A DNA stretch of 64,000 nucleotides from an uncultured Bacteroidia bacterium (GTDB lineage Bacteria; Bacteroidota; Bacteroidia; Bacteroidales; CAJPTX01). Under the pieces are notes generated by a model. The model was not told the DNA's origin and searched no databases. It was given only the letters and a program-made list of their open reading frames with translations. Position numbers and translations under genes: made by a program. Every line of letters begins with the position of its first letter. Position 1 is the first letter of the stretch. Of this stretch, positions 44,400-53,919 are shown in pieces. The stretch is taken from positions 100,103 through 164,102 of the forward strand of contig CAMXWF010000003.1 of assembly GCA_947252645.1 (NCBI GenBank). Reading direction: 5' to 3'.

Positions 44400-47063
44400 T
44401 TAGTACTGGAGGTTGTCGATATGGCTCTTCGACTTCTCGTACTTGAGGTCATGCAGCATCGAGGCCTTCACCCCGATCCGAAAATTGTAGCTCTGCATGG
44501 CCCCAAATGGCACTATCGAGGCCGACATATCCCAGCAATGCAAATCCTTCGCAACGGAAAAAGAGGTCATGTTCACCTGACGCCGCGTAAAGTCATAGCC
44601 CGTGGAAAAGCCTATCCGCCAGTCCTTGGCCAGCGTGATACTGCCGTAGAGCGACAGGGACTGCATGAGATTCTCCCGACTCCCCATCTTAGAGTAGGAG
44701 AGATTGTAGCTGCAATTGAGCGACCACGGCGCCTCAAAGTCCCCATAGTCCACCACCAGAAAATCACCCGCCGCGCGCCCACTAAATGGCATAAAACCCG
44801 GCAGGTAGGCCAGCGGCTGTGGCGGACGGGCGTGCGAATCCTTCCCCGTCAGCACCTTCGAGAGCGAAAAGGAACAGCTAACGTATACGTTCTCAAAACG
44901 CAAGAGCTCGCGATGCTTCTTGAGCTGAAAATGCCTGGTGAGCGCATTGGCCTCATCGAGCGCGTAGGGACTGAAGCGCGCGCTGGCCGACACCTGGAAA
45001 AAGCCCAAAATGTTCGTCCTTGCACTGATAGCGAGCGGGGAGAGCTGCATGGAGTCGGCCAAGAAGTTATACGACATGTTGAAGGTCAGCGATTCCAGCA
45101 GCGGCACCTTCTTGGGCTTGGCCGCCGTGTCCTGCTGCGAGGGGCGAAGCTTCATCTCGATATTGTTGCCCAGGCTAAAATTGAGCGAGCCCGACTTGCC
45201 CTGCGGTGCCCCCCCGTAAAGCAGCCCCTCCACCAAGGAGTAGCGCCGCATCCGCCCATCCGGCGCAACTTGCACTTCGCGGTACATGTTGAACAGTGGA
45301 TCGCTGAAGTCCGGGTGGTAGCTCACGCTCAGCGATGGCGTCAGCACGTGGCGGATAGCCTGCACCCTGGCCTTGCCCGAAAAGCTATACATGCCATACA
45401 CCTTGGTGCTGGCCGAGAGCGAGGTGTTAAAGCTCCAGGCCCGCGCAAAGCCCCACACGGTGTCGCGCACCGCCTGCTTCTGTGCGTCATCCCAGTGGTA
45501 GCGCACTGACTGCAAATACCACTGCGCCCCATAGGAAACTGAAGGACTCAGGTTGATATACTTGAAAAGTGTAAACGTCGTCGAGCTCCCCAGTTGGTGG
45601 CGCATACCGTTTTGCATCTTCGCCAGGGCCTGGCGCGTGAACAGATCCCGCTCCTTGATGTGCAGGTTGTTCTGCAGCTCCGTGCTATACGAAAGGCCTA
45701 TCTTCTCATACCAGCGCAGCTGCCCGCCCCGCCGATGCTTACGACGGAATGGATAGATTGTTGTCATGTTCACGGAGAGCTGCGGCAAGCGCAACGAGAC
45801 CGTGCTATCGCGTGAGTTCATCGAGTGGTTGAGCGACATCGACAAGCTAAACGGCGTTCCCGGAAACTGCCGCTGGTACGAAATAGAGCTGCTGACCTGA
45901 TTATTCAGGTACTCCTGCGTGTTGCGGGCGTTGTAGCGATTATGGTTCGACGAACCAAACGACACGTTGGCCTGAAACGACGAATTCGGGTGACGCCGGC
46001 GATCCTGCGTGAACGTCCAGTTGAGCATGTAGCTACTCGACTGCGAGTACTCCTTGGTCCCCTCATGCCCAAAGCGCAGGCTGGAATAGGAAAAGCTCAA
46101 CGAGCCCTGAAAATGGTAGCGCCAGTTGTAGTTCATGCGCGCCGAGGCCTCCCAGGAGCCCTTGGAGTAGTAGCCACCCAGCAGCGCCAGATCCACGTAG
46201 TCGCTCAGACCAAAGTAAACACCCCCATTGCGCACAAAAAATCCCCGCTGCTGCTCCTCCCCGTACTCGGGCAGGATCAGCCCACTCGAGCGCTTCGTGG
46301 TGTTGGGAAAGAACCCAAAGGGCAGCACCACCGGCGTCGGCACGTCGGCTATGTAGAGAATGGCTGGCCCCGTGACTACCTTGTCGTGCGGTATCACCTT
46401 GGCCTTGGTCAGCCGGATGTAGAAGTGCGGCTCGAGCGCATCGCAGGTCGTGAACTTACCGTTCTTCACGTTCACCTCATCGTTGGGCAATTTCTTGATG
46501 ACCTCCCCATGCAGATACCCCTCCGTCACCTGCGTCATCACCCCCGTGATGCGCGCCTGCTGCGTATCGAAATTGTAGGTGATGGCCTCCATGGTGTACT
46601 CCTCGCCCCCATCCTTAAACACCGGGCGCGTGAGTACCTTCCCCGTGCTATCCCTGCGCCCCTCAGCGTAGAGCACGCGGCTATCCAGGTCAAAATCGAT
46701 GAAATCGGCCTCAAACTCCTGCTGCTTGTACTTCACGGAGGCCTTGCCGTAGAGCTGCACGCGCTTACCCGAAACGGCATAGCGTATCGAGTCCTCGGCC
46801 TGCGCAAACACTGGCGCATCGAGCTTGCTCTGCCCTGCGGGTAGCTGCACTACCTGCACTGTGTCGCCCTGCCCCGCGGCCTGCACGCCCTCCACCGCGG
46901 GCACACCCCCTGTGCCAACCAGAGAATCCCCGGCCGACACGGTGTCCTGCGCCCACGCGGAAACGGGCAAACTACCCCCCCACGCCCCCGCAGCCAGCAT
47001 GGGCAAGAACAGCCCACAGGCTAAGGCCAACCACCCGCACCTTGCGCCCCTACTGCGCCCCAT
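44400..47063 (-). CDS. lptD: LPS-assembly protein LptD-like outer-membrane barrel
   Basis: An 887-residue protein from the ATG at 47063 (MGRSRGARCGWLALACGLFL), which supplies a signal peptide; longer starts add unlikely residues. The N-terminal OstA-type periplasmic domain shows KRVQLYGKASVKYKQQEFEA, then FDLDSRVLYAEGRRDSTG and FKDGGEEYTMEAITYNF. A long beta-barrel follows, with PVVLPFGFFPNTTKRSSGLI and many aromatic strand ends to the C-terminus. With LptE it inserts lipopolysaccharide into the outer leaflet, the end point of the path that includes the permease at 32431. It is divergent from the amidase gene. Confidence 0.92.
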   Translation of the reverse strand: MGRSRGARCGWLALACGLFLPMLAAGAWGGSLPVSAWAQDTVSAGDSLVGTGGVPAVEGVQAAGQGDTVQVVQLPAGQSKLDAPVFAQAEDSIRYAVSGKRVQLYGKASVKYKQQEFEADFIDFDLDSRVLYAEGRRDSTGKVLTRPVFKDGGEEYTMEAITYNFDTQQARITGVMTQVTEGYLHGEVIKKLPNDEVNVKNGKFTTCDALEPHFYIRLTKAKVIPHDKVVTGPAILYIADVPTPVVLPFGFFPNTTKRSSGLILPEYGEEQQRGFFVRNGGVYFGLSDYVDLALLGGYYSKGSWEASARMNYNWRYHFQGSLSFSYSSLRFGHEGTKEYSQSSSYMLNWTFTQDRRRHPNSSFQANVSFGSSNHNRYNARNTQEYLNNQVSSSISYQRQFPGTPFSLSMSLNHSMNSRDSTVSLRLPQLSVNMTTIYPFRRKHRRGGQLRWYEKIGLSYSTELQNNLHIKERDLFTRQALAKMQNGMRHQLGSSTTFTLFKYINLSPSVSYGAQWYLQSVRYHWDDAQKQAVRDTVWGFARAWSFNTSLSASTKVYGMYSFSGKARVQAIRHVLTPSLSVSYHPDFSDPLFNMYREVQVAPDGRMRRYSLVEGLLYGGAPQGKSGSLNFSLGNNIEMKLRPSQQDTAAKPKKVPLLESLTFNMSYNFLADSMQLSPLAISARTNILGFFQVSASARFSPYALDEANALTRHFQLKKHRELLRFENVYVSCSFSLSKVLTGKDSHARPPQPLAYLPGFMPFSGRAAGDFLVVDYGDFEAPWSLNCSYNLSYSKMGSRENLMQSLSLYGSITLAKDWRIGFSTGYDFTRRQVNMTSFSVAKDLHCWDMSASIVPFGAMQSYNFRIGVKASMLHDLKYEKSKSHIDNLQY

Positions 47064-47163
47064 AGGACACTGCGCCGATGTAACCACGCGAGGGCACCCC
47101 CACCCGCGCCTCCACCACCCCACGACCCAACCGCAACAAAAGGGCGTGCATATCAATAATTGC

Positions 47164-47171
47164 TACCTTTG
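47164..47171 (+). promoter_or_regulatory. -7 box (TACCTTTG) for the amidase operon
   Basis: TACCTTTG lies 25 bases before the amidase ATG at 47197, ruling out much longer upstream starts. Confidence 0.7.
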
Positions 47172-47196
47172 CCAATGGCAAGCTGAGCTGGCCTTC

Positions 47197-48342
47197 ATGC
47201 TTACAAAGGTAGGATTTATTCCGTTAGGGGCCCTGCGACCCCCCCAGGGGGGCGCACGGCGAGCGGCCAGATACGCCGGGCTGCTCGCGCTCGCCTACCT
47301 CCTGTGCACCGCCCCGGTAAGCACCGCCCAACCCCACCTAGGGCTAATGACTGTAGTCATCGACCCCGGGCACGGGGGCATCGACCCCGGCACCCACGGC
47401 CGCAAAAGCCAGGAAAAAGACATCGTGCTCAACGTGGGCCTCAAGTTCGGCGAGCTCATCAAAAGGCAATTCCCCGACGTCAACGTCATCTATACCCGCA
47501 AAGCCGACACCTTCATCGAGCTCAACCAGCGCAGTGCCATTGCCAACGCCGCTCACGCCGACCTCTTCATCTCCATCCACTGCAACTCGGCCGCCGCCAG
47601 CGCCGCACTCGGCGTGGAAACCTACGTCATGGGCCTACACAAAACCGAATCCAACCTCGAGGTGGCCCAGCGAGAAAACTCCGTCATCGTCTACGAAAGC
47701 GACTACTCCTCCAAATACGAAGGCTACGACCCCAACTCCCCAGAGTCGTTCATCATCTTCAGTCTCATGCAGAACCTCTTCCTCGAGCAAAGCCTCCAGT
47801 TCGCTACACTCGTGCAGGAAGCCATGTCCTCCCACTACAGCCGGCACAATCGCGGCGTCAAGCAGGCGGGATTCCTCGTCCTCTACAAAAGCTCCATGCC
47901 CGCCGTCCTGGTCGAGCTGGGCTTCCTCTCCAACCGCAAAGAAGAGCAATTCCTCATCTCCAAGGATGGACAGGAAAAACTCGCCCGGGGCCTCCTCGCG
48001 GCCTTCACCCAATACAAGTGCGCCGTGGACGCCAAGGCTGGCCTGGTGGCCAAACCCAACCCCGAACCACCTCAAAGTACCCTAGAGACACACACGCCCA
48101 CCCCGGCAGCCCAAAACCAAGCCTCCTACTTCTACATACAAGTGGCCTCTGTGCCCCGCCCCATTGAGAAGAACCACCCGCTACGCAAGGAGTTTCACCA
48201 GCTCATCGAGCACCACACGGGGCACTACTACCGCTACTACACCCAGCGCTTCACCTCCCTGGAGGAAGCCAAGAAAAACCTCAAATCTGTCCGGGAAAAG
48301 CACCAGGATGCCTTCATCGTCCAGCTCCACACGGCCCTCTAG
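47197..48342 (+). CDS. N-acetylmuramoyl-L-alanine amidase with C-terminal SPOR-like region
   Basis: A 381-residue protein from the ATG at 47197, placed just after the promoter. A signal peptide (YAGLLALAYLLCTAPVSTA) is followed by an amidase_3 domain. Zinc and catalytic motifs: VVIDPGHGGIDPGTHG, FISIHCNSA, and the late Glu in AVLVELGFLSN. A Pro-rich linker near residue 290 leads to a SPOR-like end (FYIQVASVPRP, YYRYYTQRFTSLEEAKKNL). It cleaves the stem peptide from peptidoglycan during daughter-cell separation. First gene of an apparent operon with the MCE gene. Confidence 0.93.
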   Translation: MLTKVGFIPLGALRPPQGGARRAARYAGLLALAYLLCTAPVSTAQPHLGLMTVVIDPGHGGIDPGTHGRKSQEKDIVLNVGLKFGELIKRQFPDVNVIYTRKADTFIELNQRSAIANAAHADLFISIHCNSAAASAALGVETYVMGLHKTESNLEVAQRENSVIVYESDYSSKYEGYDPNSPESFIIFSLMQNLFLEQSLQFATLVQEAMSSHYSRHNRGVKQAGFLVLYKSSMPAVLVELGFLSNRKEEQFLISKDGQEKLARGLLAAFTQYKCAVDAKAGLVAKPNPEPPQSTLETHTPTPAAQNQASYFYIQVASVPRPIEKNHPLRKEFHQLIEHHTGHYYRYYTQRFTSLEEAKKNLKSVREKHQDAFIVQLHTAL

Positions 48343-48431
48343 CGGCCCGCAGGGCGCCTCATGCCCCCCGATCCTGACCACGGCATCCAGCACCATGGCC
48401 TCCCAAAGCCCAACTCCCTGATCCTCTCACT

Positions 48432-49355
48432 ATGAACAAACCTAAGCGCAAAGCCTGGATCATAGGCCTATTGGCCTTCCTGTGCATTGGAGCCACCATC
48501 TACTTCTACCTCTACCTCAAGGGTCGCAACGTCTTCCGCCCCGTGAGCTACTACTACGCCTACTTCCTCCACGTCGATGGGCTCTACAAGAGCAACCGCA
48601 TCCTGCTCAACGGCCTGGACGTGGGCCGCGTGGCCGACATTAGGTTCAAATCCGACACCAGCAAGTACCTCATCGTCAAAATGCAGCTTGATCCCCAGTT
48701 CAAGCTCATGACCACCACCCGCGCCGCCATCGTCAACACCGGCCTGATCGGCGGCCGTGTGCTACAGCTCACCGACGCCATCGGCCCCGGCCCCTACCTC
48801 CAGAGCGGCGACACCCTCTCGGGCACCATCGACAAAAGCTCTCCCCAAATGCTCGAGCAGGATATCGGCTCCGTGCTCACCAACATCGACGATCTCTTCA
48901 AGGAACTGCTCACCTTCACCAAGAACGCCAACGCCCTCATCAACCCGCAAACCGTAGACAACATCTCCGCCATCGTGGCCCAGCTCAACGCCACCATGGC
49001 CAAAATCAACCTGGCCGCCAACCGCGTCGACCCCTTGCTGCGCAACGCCGATTCCACCATCGCCGCAGCCCACACTCTCTTCAGTTCCACCAACCAAACC
49101 ATCGCCAAGGCCTCCTCCCTGCTCGACACCGTCAACCAGCTACCCCTACGCCACACCTTCAACGAGCTGCAAACCACCACCCAACAGCTCAACCAGACCC
49201 TCAGCAGCCTCCAAAACCAGCAGAGCACCATCGGCCGGCTCCTCTACGAAGACTCCATCTACCAAGACGCCCGCCGGACCATCGCCGCCCTCGACTCCCT
49301 CATCGTCGACGTCAAACGCAACCCCAAAAAGTACATCAAGCTCTCCGTCTTCTAG
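48432..49355 (+). CDS. MlaD/MCE family lipid-transport substrate-binding protein
   Basis: A 307-residue protein with one N-terminal membrane helix (WIIGLLAFLCIGATIYFYLYL). An MCE domain at about residues 38-115 contains VDGLYKSNRILLNGLDVGRV and TGLIGGRVLQL. A long helical and coiled-coil tail follows, rich in Asn and Thr (NSTIAAAH-type repeats). MCE proteins form periplasmic tunnels for phospholipids, with MlaE/MlaF partners not present here. It stands between the amidase and a transporter, a common Bacteroidota arrangement. Confidence 0.92.
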   Translation: MNKPKRKAWIIGLLAFLCIGATIYFYLYLKGRNVFRPVSYYYAYFLHVDGLYKSNRILLNGLDVGRVADIRFKSDTSKYLIVKMQLDPQFKLMTTTRAAIVNTGLIGGRVLQLTDAIGPGPYLQSGDTLSGTIDKSSPQMLEQDIGSVLTNIDDLFKELLTFTKNANALINPQTVDNISAIVAQLNATMAKINLAANRVDPLLRNADSTIAAAHTLFSSTNQTIAKASSLLDTVNQLPLRHTFNELQTTTQQLNQTLSSLQNQQSTIGRLLYEDSIYQDARRTIAALDSLIVDVKRNPKKYIKLSVF

Positions 49356-49376
49356 ACACATCTTGCTCGCTGCACC

Positions 49377-50573
49377 ATGAAGCTCAACGCATTCCACAAC
49401 CTCGCCCGCCCGGCAGGCCACCTCAACGCCCCCGGCTTCCTCAAGCGCCGACGCATAGAAGCCCTCGTCTTCCTGGCGCTCTTCCTGCTGCTCTTCGCCC
49501 TGCTCGGCTACAGAATGGGCCTAGCCAATATGCTCAACACCATCATGCACACGGCCTATGAACTCCTGACCAACACGGTGTTCTTCATCATGGCCATCAC
49601 CGTGCTTACCGGGGCCCTGGCGAAGCTCTTCATCGAGTTCGGCGTGCTGCGCCTCATGGAGTTCATCCTCCACCCCCTCATCAGGCCTCTCTACAACCTG
49701 CCCGGCGTAGCCGCCTTGGGCTCCATGCTCACCTTCCTGAGCGACAACCCCGCCATCATCACCCTGGCGCACGACCGCAACTTCCGCGCCTGCTTCACCG
49801 AGCGCGAGCTGGTCTCCCTGCCCAACTTCGCCACCTCCTTCGGCATGGGCCTGATCGTCATGACCTTCATGACCGGCATCGGCCACTTCACGGGCGCCAT
49901 CATAGGCCTCCTAGGGGCCGTGGCCGGCGGCATCCTGGCCACTAGGCTCATGCAGGCCCTGTGCCGAAAAGAAATCCCAGAGCCCTCCCAACAACAACTA
50001 GCCCAGCAGCAGCAGCTCGCCGATGAGGCGCAGATCGGCTTCAAGTCGCAGGGCTCTTACTTCCAGCGCTTCCTCAACGCTATCCTCGACGGCGGCAAAT
50101 CGGGCGTTGAGCTCGGCCTGGCCATCGTGCCCGGTGTGCTGGTCATCAGCACCATGATCATGCTTCTGACCTTCGGGCCCAAAGACCCCGCCGTGGGCTA
50201 CCAAGGCCTGGCCGGCGAGGGCGTGCCCGTGATCAGCTGGCTGGCCGGCAAAATCGACTTCGTGTTCGAGGGCCTCTACGGCTTCCGCCACCCCGAACTC
50301 ATCGCCTTCCCCGTCACCTCCTTGGGCTCGGTGGGCGCCGCCCTCTCCCTCATGCCGCGCTTCCTGCGCGAGGGCCTGATCACCGGCAACGAGGTGGCCG
50401 TCTTCACCGCCATCGGCATGTGCTGGAGCGGCTTCCTGAGCACCCACACCGCCATGTTCGACACCCTCGGCTACCGCCACCTCATCGGCAAAGACATGAT
50501 CGCCCAAACGCTCGGCGGCCTCTTCGCCGGCATGGTGGCCCACTTCGCCTGGCTCGCCTTCTCCCTCCTCTAG
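49377..50573 (+). CDS. nucleoside-recognition (Gate) domain membrane transporter, CD0519 type
   Basis: A 398-residue polytopic protein with about eight to ten membrane helices, including VFLALFLLLFALLGY, VFFIMAITVLTGALAKLF and IIGLLGAVAGGILATRL. Two Gate-like halves are visible (FLSDNPAIITLAHD, then LSTHTAMFDTLGYRHLIGKDM). Related proteins are annotated as spore-maturation or nucleoside-recognition transporters; the substrate is unproven. It begins 21 bases after the MCE gene, and its stop nearly abuts the wbqC start. Confidence 0.8.
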   Translation: MKLNAFHNLARPAGHLNAPGFLKRRRIEALVFLALFLLLFALLGYRMGLANMLNTIMHTAYELLTNTVFFIMAITVLTGALAKLFIEFGVLRLMEFILHPLIRPLYNLPGVAALGSMLTFLSDNPAIITLAHDRNFRACFTERELVSLPNFATSFGMGLIVMTFMTGIGHFTGAIIGLLGAVAGGILATRLMQALCRKEIPEPSQQQLAQQQQLADEAQIGFKSQGSYFQRFLNAILDGGKSGVELGLAIVPGVLVISTMIMLLTFGPKDPAVGYQGLAGEGVPVISWLAGKIDFVFEGLYGFRHPELIAFPVTSLGSVGAALSLMPRFLREGLITGNEVAVFTAIGMCWSGFLSTHTAMFDTLGYRHLIGKDMIAQTLGGLFAGMVAHFAWLAFSLL

Positions 50574-50574
50574 C

Positions 50575-51174
50575 ATGGCCCACGCCGCACCACTCACCAT
50601 CCTCGCCACCGCCTACTGGCCGCCCGTGGACTACCTGCTCGCCATCCAAAACGCACAAACCGCCCGACTCGAATGGCACGAACACTACCAAAAACAATCC
50701 TACCGCAACCGCACCACCATCTGCGGCGCCAACGGCCCTGAAGACCTCATCGTCCCCATCCGACTCCCCCACGGCGCCCACACCCCCATCGCCGATGCAC
50801 AACCAGACTACTCCGTCCCCTGGCCCCACCAGCACCTACACGCCATCTCCTCCGCCTACGGCAAGAGCCCCTTCTACATCCACTTCTTCCCGCAAGTGCA
50901 GCTCCTGCTTACCCAGCAATACCCCACCCTACTCCAGCTCAACAGCTCCCTCTTGGCCTTCCTATGCACGCACCTCCACATCCAGACCCCCATCGACCAT
51001 ACCCCCTACTTCCAAGCCCACTACCCTGCGCCCACGCTCGACCTCCGCTACGCCATCCACCCCAAGCACCCGCGCCCCTGCTCGCTGCGCTACTTCCAGC
51101 AGTTTGAAACCCGATACGGCTTCCTGCCCAACGCCTCGGCCCTCGACCTCCTCTTCCAACGAGGAGAACTCTAA
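50575..51174 (+). CDS. WbqC family protein
   Basis: A 199-residue cytoplasmic protein with WbqC-like features: TAYWPPVDYLLAIQNAQTARLEWHEHYQKQ at the N-terminus, YRNRTTICGANGPEDLIVPI, and HAISSAYGKSPFYIHFFPQV. Relatives occur in polysaccharide or glycolipid loci, but their biochemical role is unknown. The ATG is two bases after the previous stop, so it is the last gene of the amidase operon. Confidence 0.88.
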   Translation: MAHAAPLTILATAYWPPVDYLLAIQNAQTARLEWHEHYQKQSYRNRTTICGANGPEDLIVPIRLPHGAHTPIADAQPDYSVPWPHQHLHAISSAYGKSPFYIHFFPQVQLLLTQQYPTLLQLNSSLLAFLCTHLHIQTPIDHTPYFQAHYPAPTLDLRYAIHPKHPRPCSLRYFQQFETRYGFLPNASALDLLFQRGEL

Positions 51175-51378
51175 ACGGCAGAACTCGGCCGCTAGACCCC
51201 CAACTACGCGGCACAGCCCTCGCAGCGCACACCACTACGGCCAGCACGAGGGGAAGAGGAACTCCACGGAGAGTCCCCTCCCCGCGGGCCCTCAGCAAGG
51301 TACGCCGGCTACACTAAGAGCTCCAAAGCCCACAAGCCACAACCAGGCTTGAGCCCTCGGAGCCCTTCCCCGCATGGC

Positions 51379-51966
51379 CTACTCCCTGGCAATGCTAGGC
51401 GGGATGAAGAAATCCATGTTGCGCCCCTGGGCCCACCCCTCGCGGATAAAGGTGGAGCTGATGTCGAAGAGAGGGGCTGGCACGATCTGCACATGGGGGT
51501 GCTGGGCCAGCGCATCGGACAGCGGTGTCGGCATAGCCCGGGGATAGACCAAGAGCTGGTATTCGCGCAGGATGCGAGTGCCCCCCTGCCAGCGCGGCAG
51601 ATCCACAAGGCAATCGGCCCCCAGAATGACCGAAAAACTATAGTCGGGGTAGCGCGCCGCGAGGGCATCGAGCGTATGGATGGTGTACGAGGGGCGCGGC
51701 AAGGTCAGCTCGATGGTACAGAGCTTGAGGCGAGGCTCATGGAGGGCGGCCAGCAGGCGCTCCAGCTGGGCAATGCGCTCGGTGGCGGGCGCCGGCTGAT
51801 GGGCGACCTTGAAGGGATTGAGCGGGCTCACCACGAGCCAGAGCTCATCGAGCGGCATCCAGCCCAGCATGTAGCCCACAATGGCCAGATGGCCGTTATG
51901 GAAAGGGTTGAACGAACCGAAGAACAGCCCCACGCGCCTCGGGGATGCCGTTGCCTGCACCGCCAT
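51379..51966 (-). CDS. nadD: nicotinate-nucleotide adenylyltransferase
   Basis: A 195-residue enzyme. The nucleotidyltransferase motif FFGSFNPFHNGHLAI near residue 15 contains H-N-G-H, and the C-terminal ISSTFIREG matches the family's S-S/T-x-x-R. VVSPLNPFK and VILGADCLVDLPRW are typical. It makes deamido-NAD from nicotinate mononucleotide and ATP. It follows gmk with a 6-base gap, so yicC-gmk-nadD is one unit. Confidence 0.96.
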   Translation of the reverse strand: MAVQATASPRRVGLFFGSFNPFHNGHLAIVGYMLGWMPLDELWLVVSPLNPFKVAHQPAPATERIAQLERLLAALHEPRLKLCTIELTLPRPSYTIHTLDALAARYPDYSFSVILGADCLVDLPRWQGGTRILREYQLLVYPRAMPTPLSDALAQHPHVQIVPAPLFDISSTFIREGWAQGRNMDFFIPPSIARE

Positions 51967-51972
51967 GGCTCG

Positions 51973-52545
51973 CTAGCAACGGAGGAAGTGGCGCACCGCG
52001 TCCAGGGCCTCCGCCACGGCCTGGTCGAGGTCATCGTTGACCACCCGCACATCAAACGCCGCGCTCGCCTGCAGCTCCGAGGCCGCCCGGGCCAGCCGCT
52101 TGGCCAACTCCGCAGGCGCCTCAGTGCCCCGCGCCACCAAGCGCGCCCTGAGCACCTCCAGCGAGGGCGGCAAGATGAACAGCGAGAGCACCTGTTGCCC
52201 CAAGGCCTCCTTGAGCCGCGCCGCGCCCTCTACGTCCACATCAAACAGCGCCACGTGCCCAGCCTCCCAGCAGCGCACCAGCTCCGAACGCAGGGTGCCA
52301 TAGAACATTCCCGGATACACTTCGTTCCACTCCACGAACGCATCGCGCGCAATACGCTGCCGAAACGCCTCGGGCGACAAGAAGTAATACTCCCGCCCCT
52401 CCACCTCCCCGGGGCGCGGTGCTCGGCTCGTGGCCGAAACGGAGAAGCGCAGCTGGGGCAGTGCAGCCTGGAGACGACCAATGATAGTGCTCTTACCGGC
52501 CCCAGAGGGCGAGGAGATGATCAGCGCCTGTCCTGTATTCCCCAT
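51973..52545 (-). CDS. gmk: guanylate kinase
   Basis: A 190-residue kinase of typical length. P-loop IISSPSGAGKSTI near residue 11, SVSATSRAPRPGEVEGREYYFLS for GMP binding, VEWNEVYPGMFYGTL and LFDVDVEGAARL. It phosphorylates GMP to GDP. It follows yicC with a 4-base gap, a pairing conserved in many bacteria. Confidence 0.97.
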   Translation of the reverse strand: MGNTGQALIISSPSGAGKSTIIGRLQAALPQLRFSVSATSRAPRPGEVEGREYYFLSPEAFRQRIARDAFVEWNEVYPGMFYGTLRSELVRCWEAGHVALFDVDVEGAARLKEALGQQVLSLFILPPSLEVLRARLVARGTEAPAELAKRLARAASELQASAAFDVRVVNDDLDQAVAEALDAVRHFLRC

Positions 52546-52549
52546 GGTC

Positions 52550-53443
52550 TCACAATACGTTGAGCGTCTGTTCTTTGATGCGCTCGAGGTAATCCTTCAT
52601 CTCCACCACCAGATGCTGAATGCCCTCGTGGTTGGCCTTGCTTCCGAGAGTATTGATCTCGCGCCCCATCTCCTGGGCTATGAAGTTGAGGCGCTTGCCG
52701 GCCTGGACATCGCCCTCGAGCTGCGCGCGGAAAAAACGACAGTGCTGGGCGAGTCGCTTGAGCTCCTCATTGACGTCGTATTTCTCTATATAGTAAACCA
52801 GCTCCTGGTTGAAGCGCGCCGGGTCGGCTTCTACGCCCGTGGCCTGCTGCAATTGGCTCAGCCCCTCGCGCAGGCGCTCCCTGACCGCCTCCACCCGGGC
52901 TGGCGCCAACTCCTCCACCGCCTGCATGCGCTGCTCGATCATCTCCAGGGAGTGCAAGAGATCCTTGGCGGTGGCCTCCCCCTCCTCGGCGCGGAACTGT
53001 GCCACGCTCTCCAGGGCCTTGAGCAGCGCCTGCTCGAAGGCCTCCTCTTCCTCCTCGCGCACCGGCTGCTCCTCTACGAGCCACACCTCGGGCATATTGA
53101 GCAGCGCAGGCAGGAGGGAGTCGAGATGATCCGACACCTGGTAGCCGGAAAACATCGACTCGATCCCCGCGCGGTACTGCTGCAAGCGCGCCCGATTGAG
53201 CGACACCGTGGCCGGAACGCTGCCGTCAAACCAATGGAGGGAGACCGCCATGTCGACCTTCCCTCGCCGCAAATGCTCGGTGAGAATAGCCCGCACTCTC
53301 TGCTCCAGCCCCCCATAGCGCGTGGGCACATGCACCCCGCTCAGGTCCAACATCTTGCTGTTAAGCGTCTTGATAGATACCTGGATAGCCCCCGCGCTGA
53401 AAACCTGCTCGCCCGTGCCGAAGCCTGTCATCGATCGCAACAT
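52550..53443 (-). CDS. yicC: YicC family endoribonuclease-like protein
   Basis: A 297-residue protein with the family ends: MLRSMTGFGTGEQ at the start, and FIAQEMGREINTLGSKANHEG followed by VVEMKDYLERIKEQTLNVL at the end. YicC proteins have been described as endoribonucleases acting on small RNAs. It heads the yicC-gmk-nadD unit behind a -7 box at 53469. Confidence 0.95.
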   Translation of the reverse strand: MLRSMTGFGTGEQVFSAGAIQVSIKTLNSKMLDLSGVHVPTRYGGLEQRVRAILTEHLRRGKVDMAVSLHWFDGSVPATVSLNRARLQQYRAGIESMFSGYQVSDHLDSLLPALLNMPEVWLVEEQPVREEEEEAFEQALLKALESVAQFRAEEGEATAKDLLHSLEMIEQRMQAVEELAPARVEAVRERLREGLSQLQQATGVEADPARFNQELVYYIEKYDVNEELKRLAQHCRFFRAQLEGDVQAGKRLNFIAQEMGREINTLGSKANHEGIQHLVVEMKDYLERIKEQTLNVL

Positions 53444-53468
53444 CGCGCCTCTCCTCGCTATTTACCCA

Positions 53469-53476
53469 CAAAGTTA
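53469..53476 (-). promoter_or_regulatory. -7 box for yicC-gmk-nadD (minus strand TAACTTTG)
   Basis: CAAAGTTA on the plus strand, 26 bases upstream of the yicC ATG at 53443. Confidence 0.65.
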
Positions 53477-53919
53477 ATGATTCCTTCACAGCAAACGGCC
53501 ATACAACGCCCCCGCCTCCTCAAGGAATTCCTACACCGCGATCACCCCACCCCCGACGCTGCTACTGGCCTAAGGGCCACGATGCCCCGGTCGACCCTCG
53601 TGCTCTCCCCCGCCCCAGCAGGAGGGCAGAAACATCCATCGCCACAACCACCTGCACGGGGCCACGGGGAAAACGCACCACACATCTCGCACCAACAAGC
53701 TACCAACTCCGTACCTTCTTCGCTAAAAAGGCCTAAATATGCGGCGAGGGTACGGAGTTGATACGGAGTTGATACGGAGTTGATACGGAGTTGGTGGGGA
53801 GGCAAATTGGGGCGGGTGATTAATGGATCCCGACATTTAGCCGGGTATGAAATTGGCAGCTGCTGGGTTATTCACGGTGGATAGGGGCGACTTAACAAAG
53901 GGCTGCGGCATCCGTAGGG
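53477..53919. other. 443-base intergenic region with tandem and inverted repeats
   Basis: No gene recognised. Its main content is the 11-bp repeat cluster at 53703-53794. The rest (53795-53919) is unremarkable apart from being the approximate point where plus-strand base bias changes. Confidence 0.5.
53703..53794. repeat. 11-bp tandem repeats with an inverted copy
   Basis: Four head-to-tail copies of TACGGAGTTGA (last ending G) fill 53751-53794. CCAACTCCGTA at 53703-53713 is an exact reverse complement of the last unit, 37 bases before the array. Confidence 0.9.
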
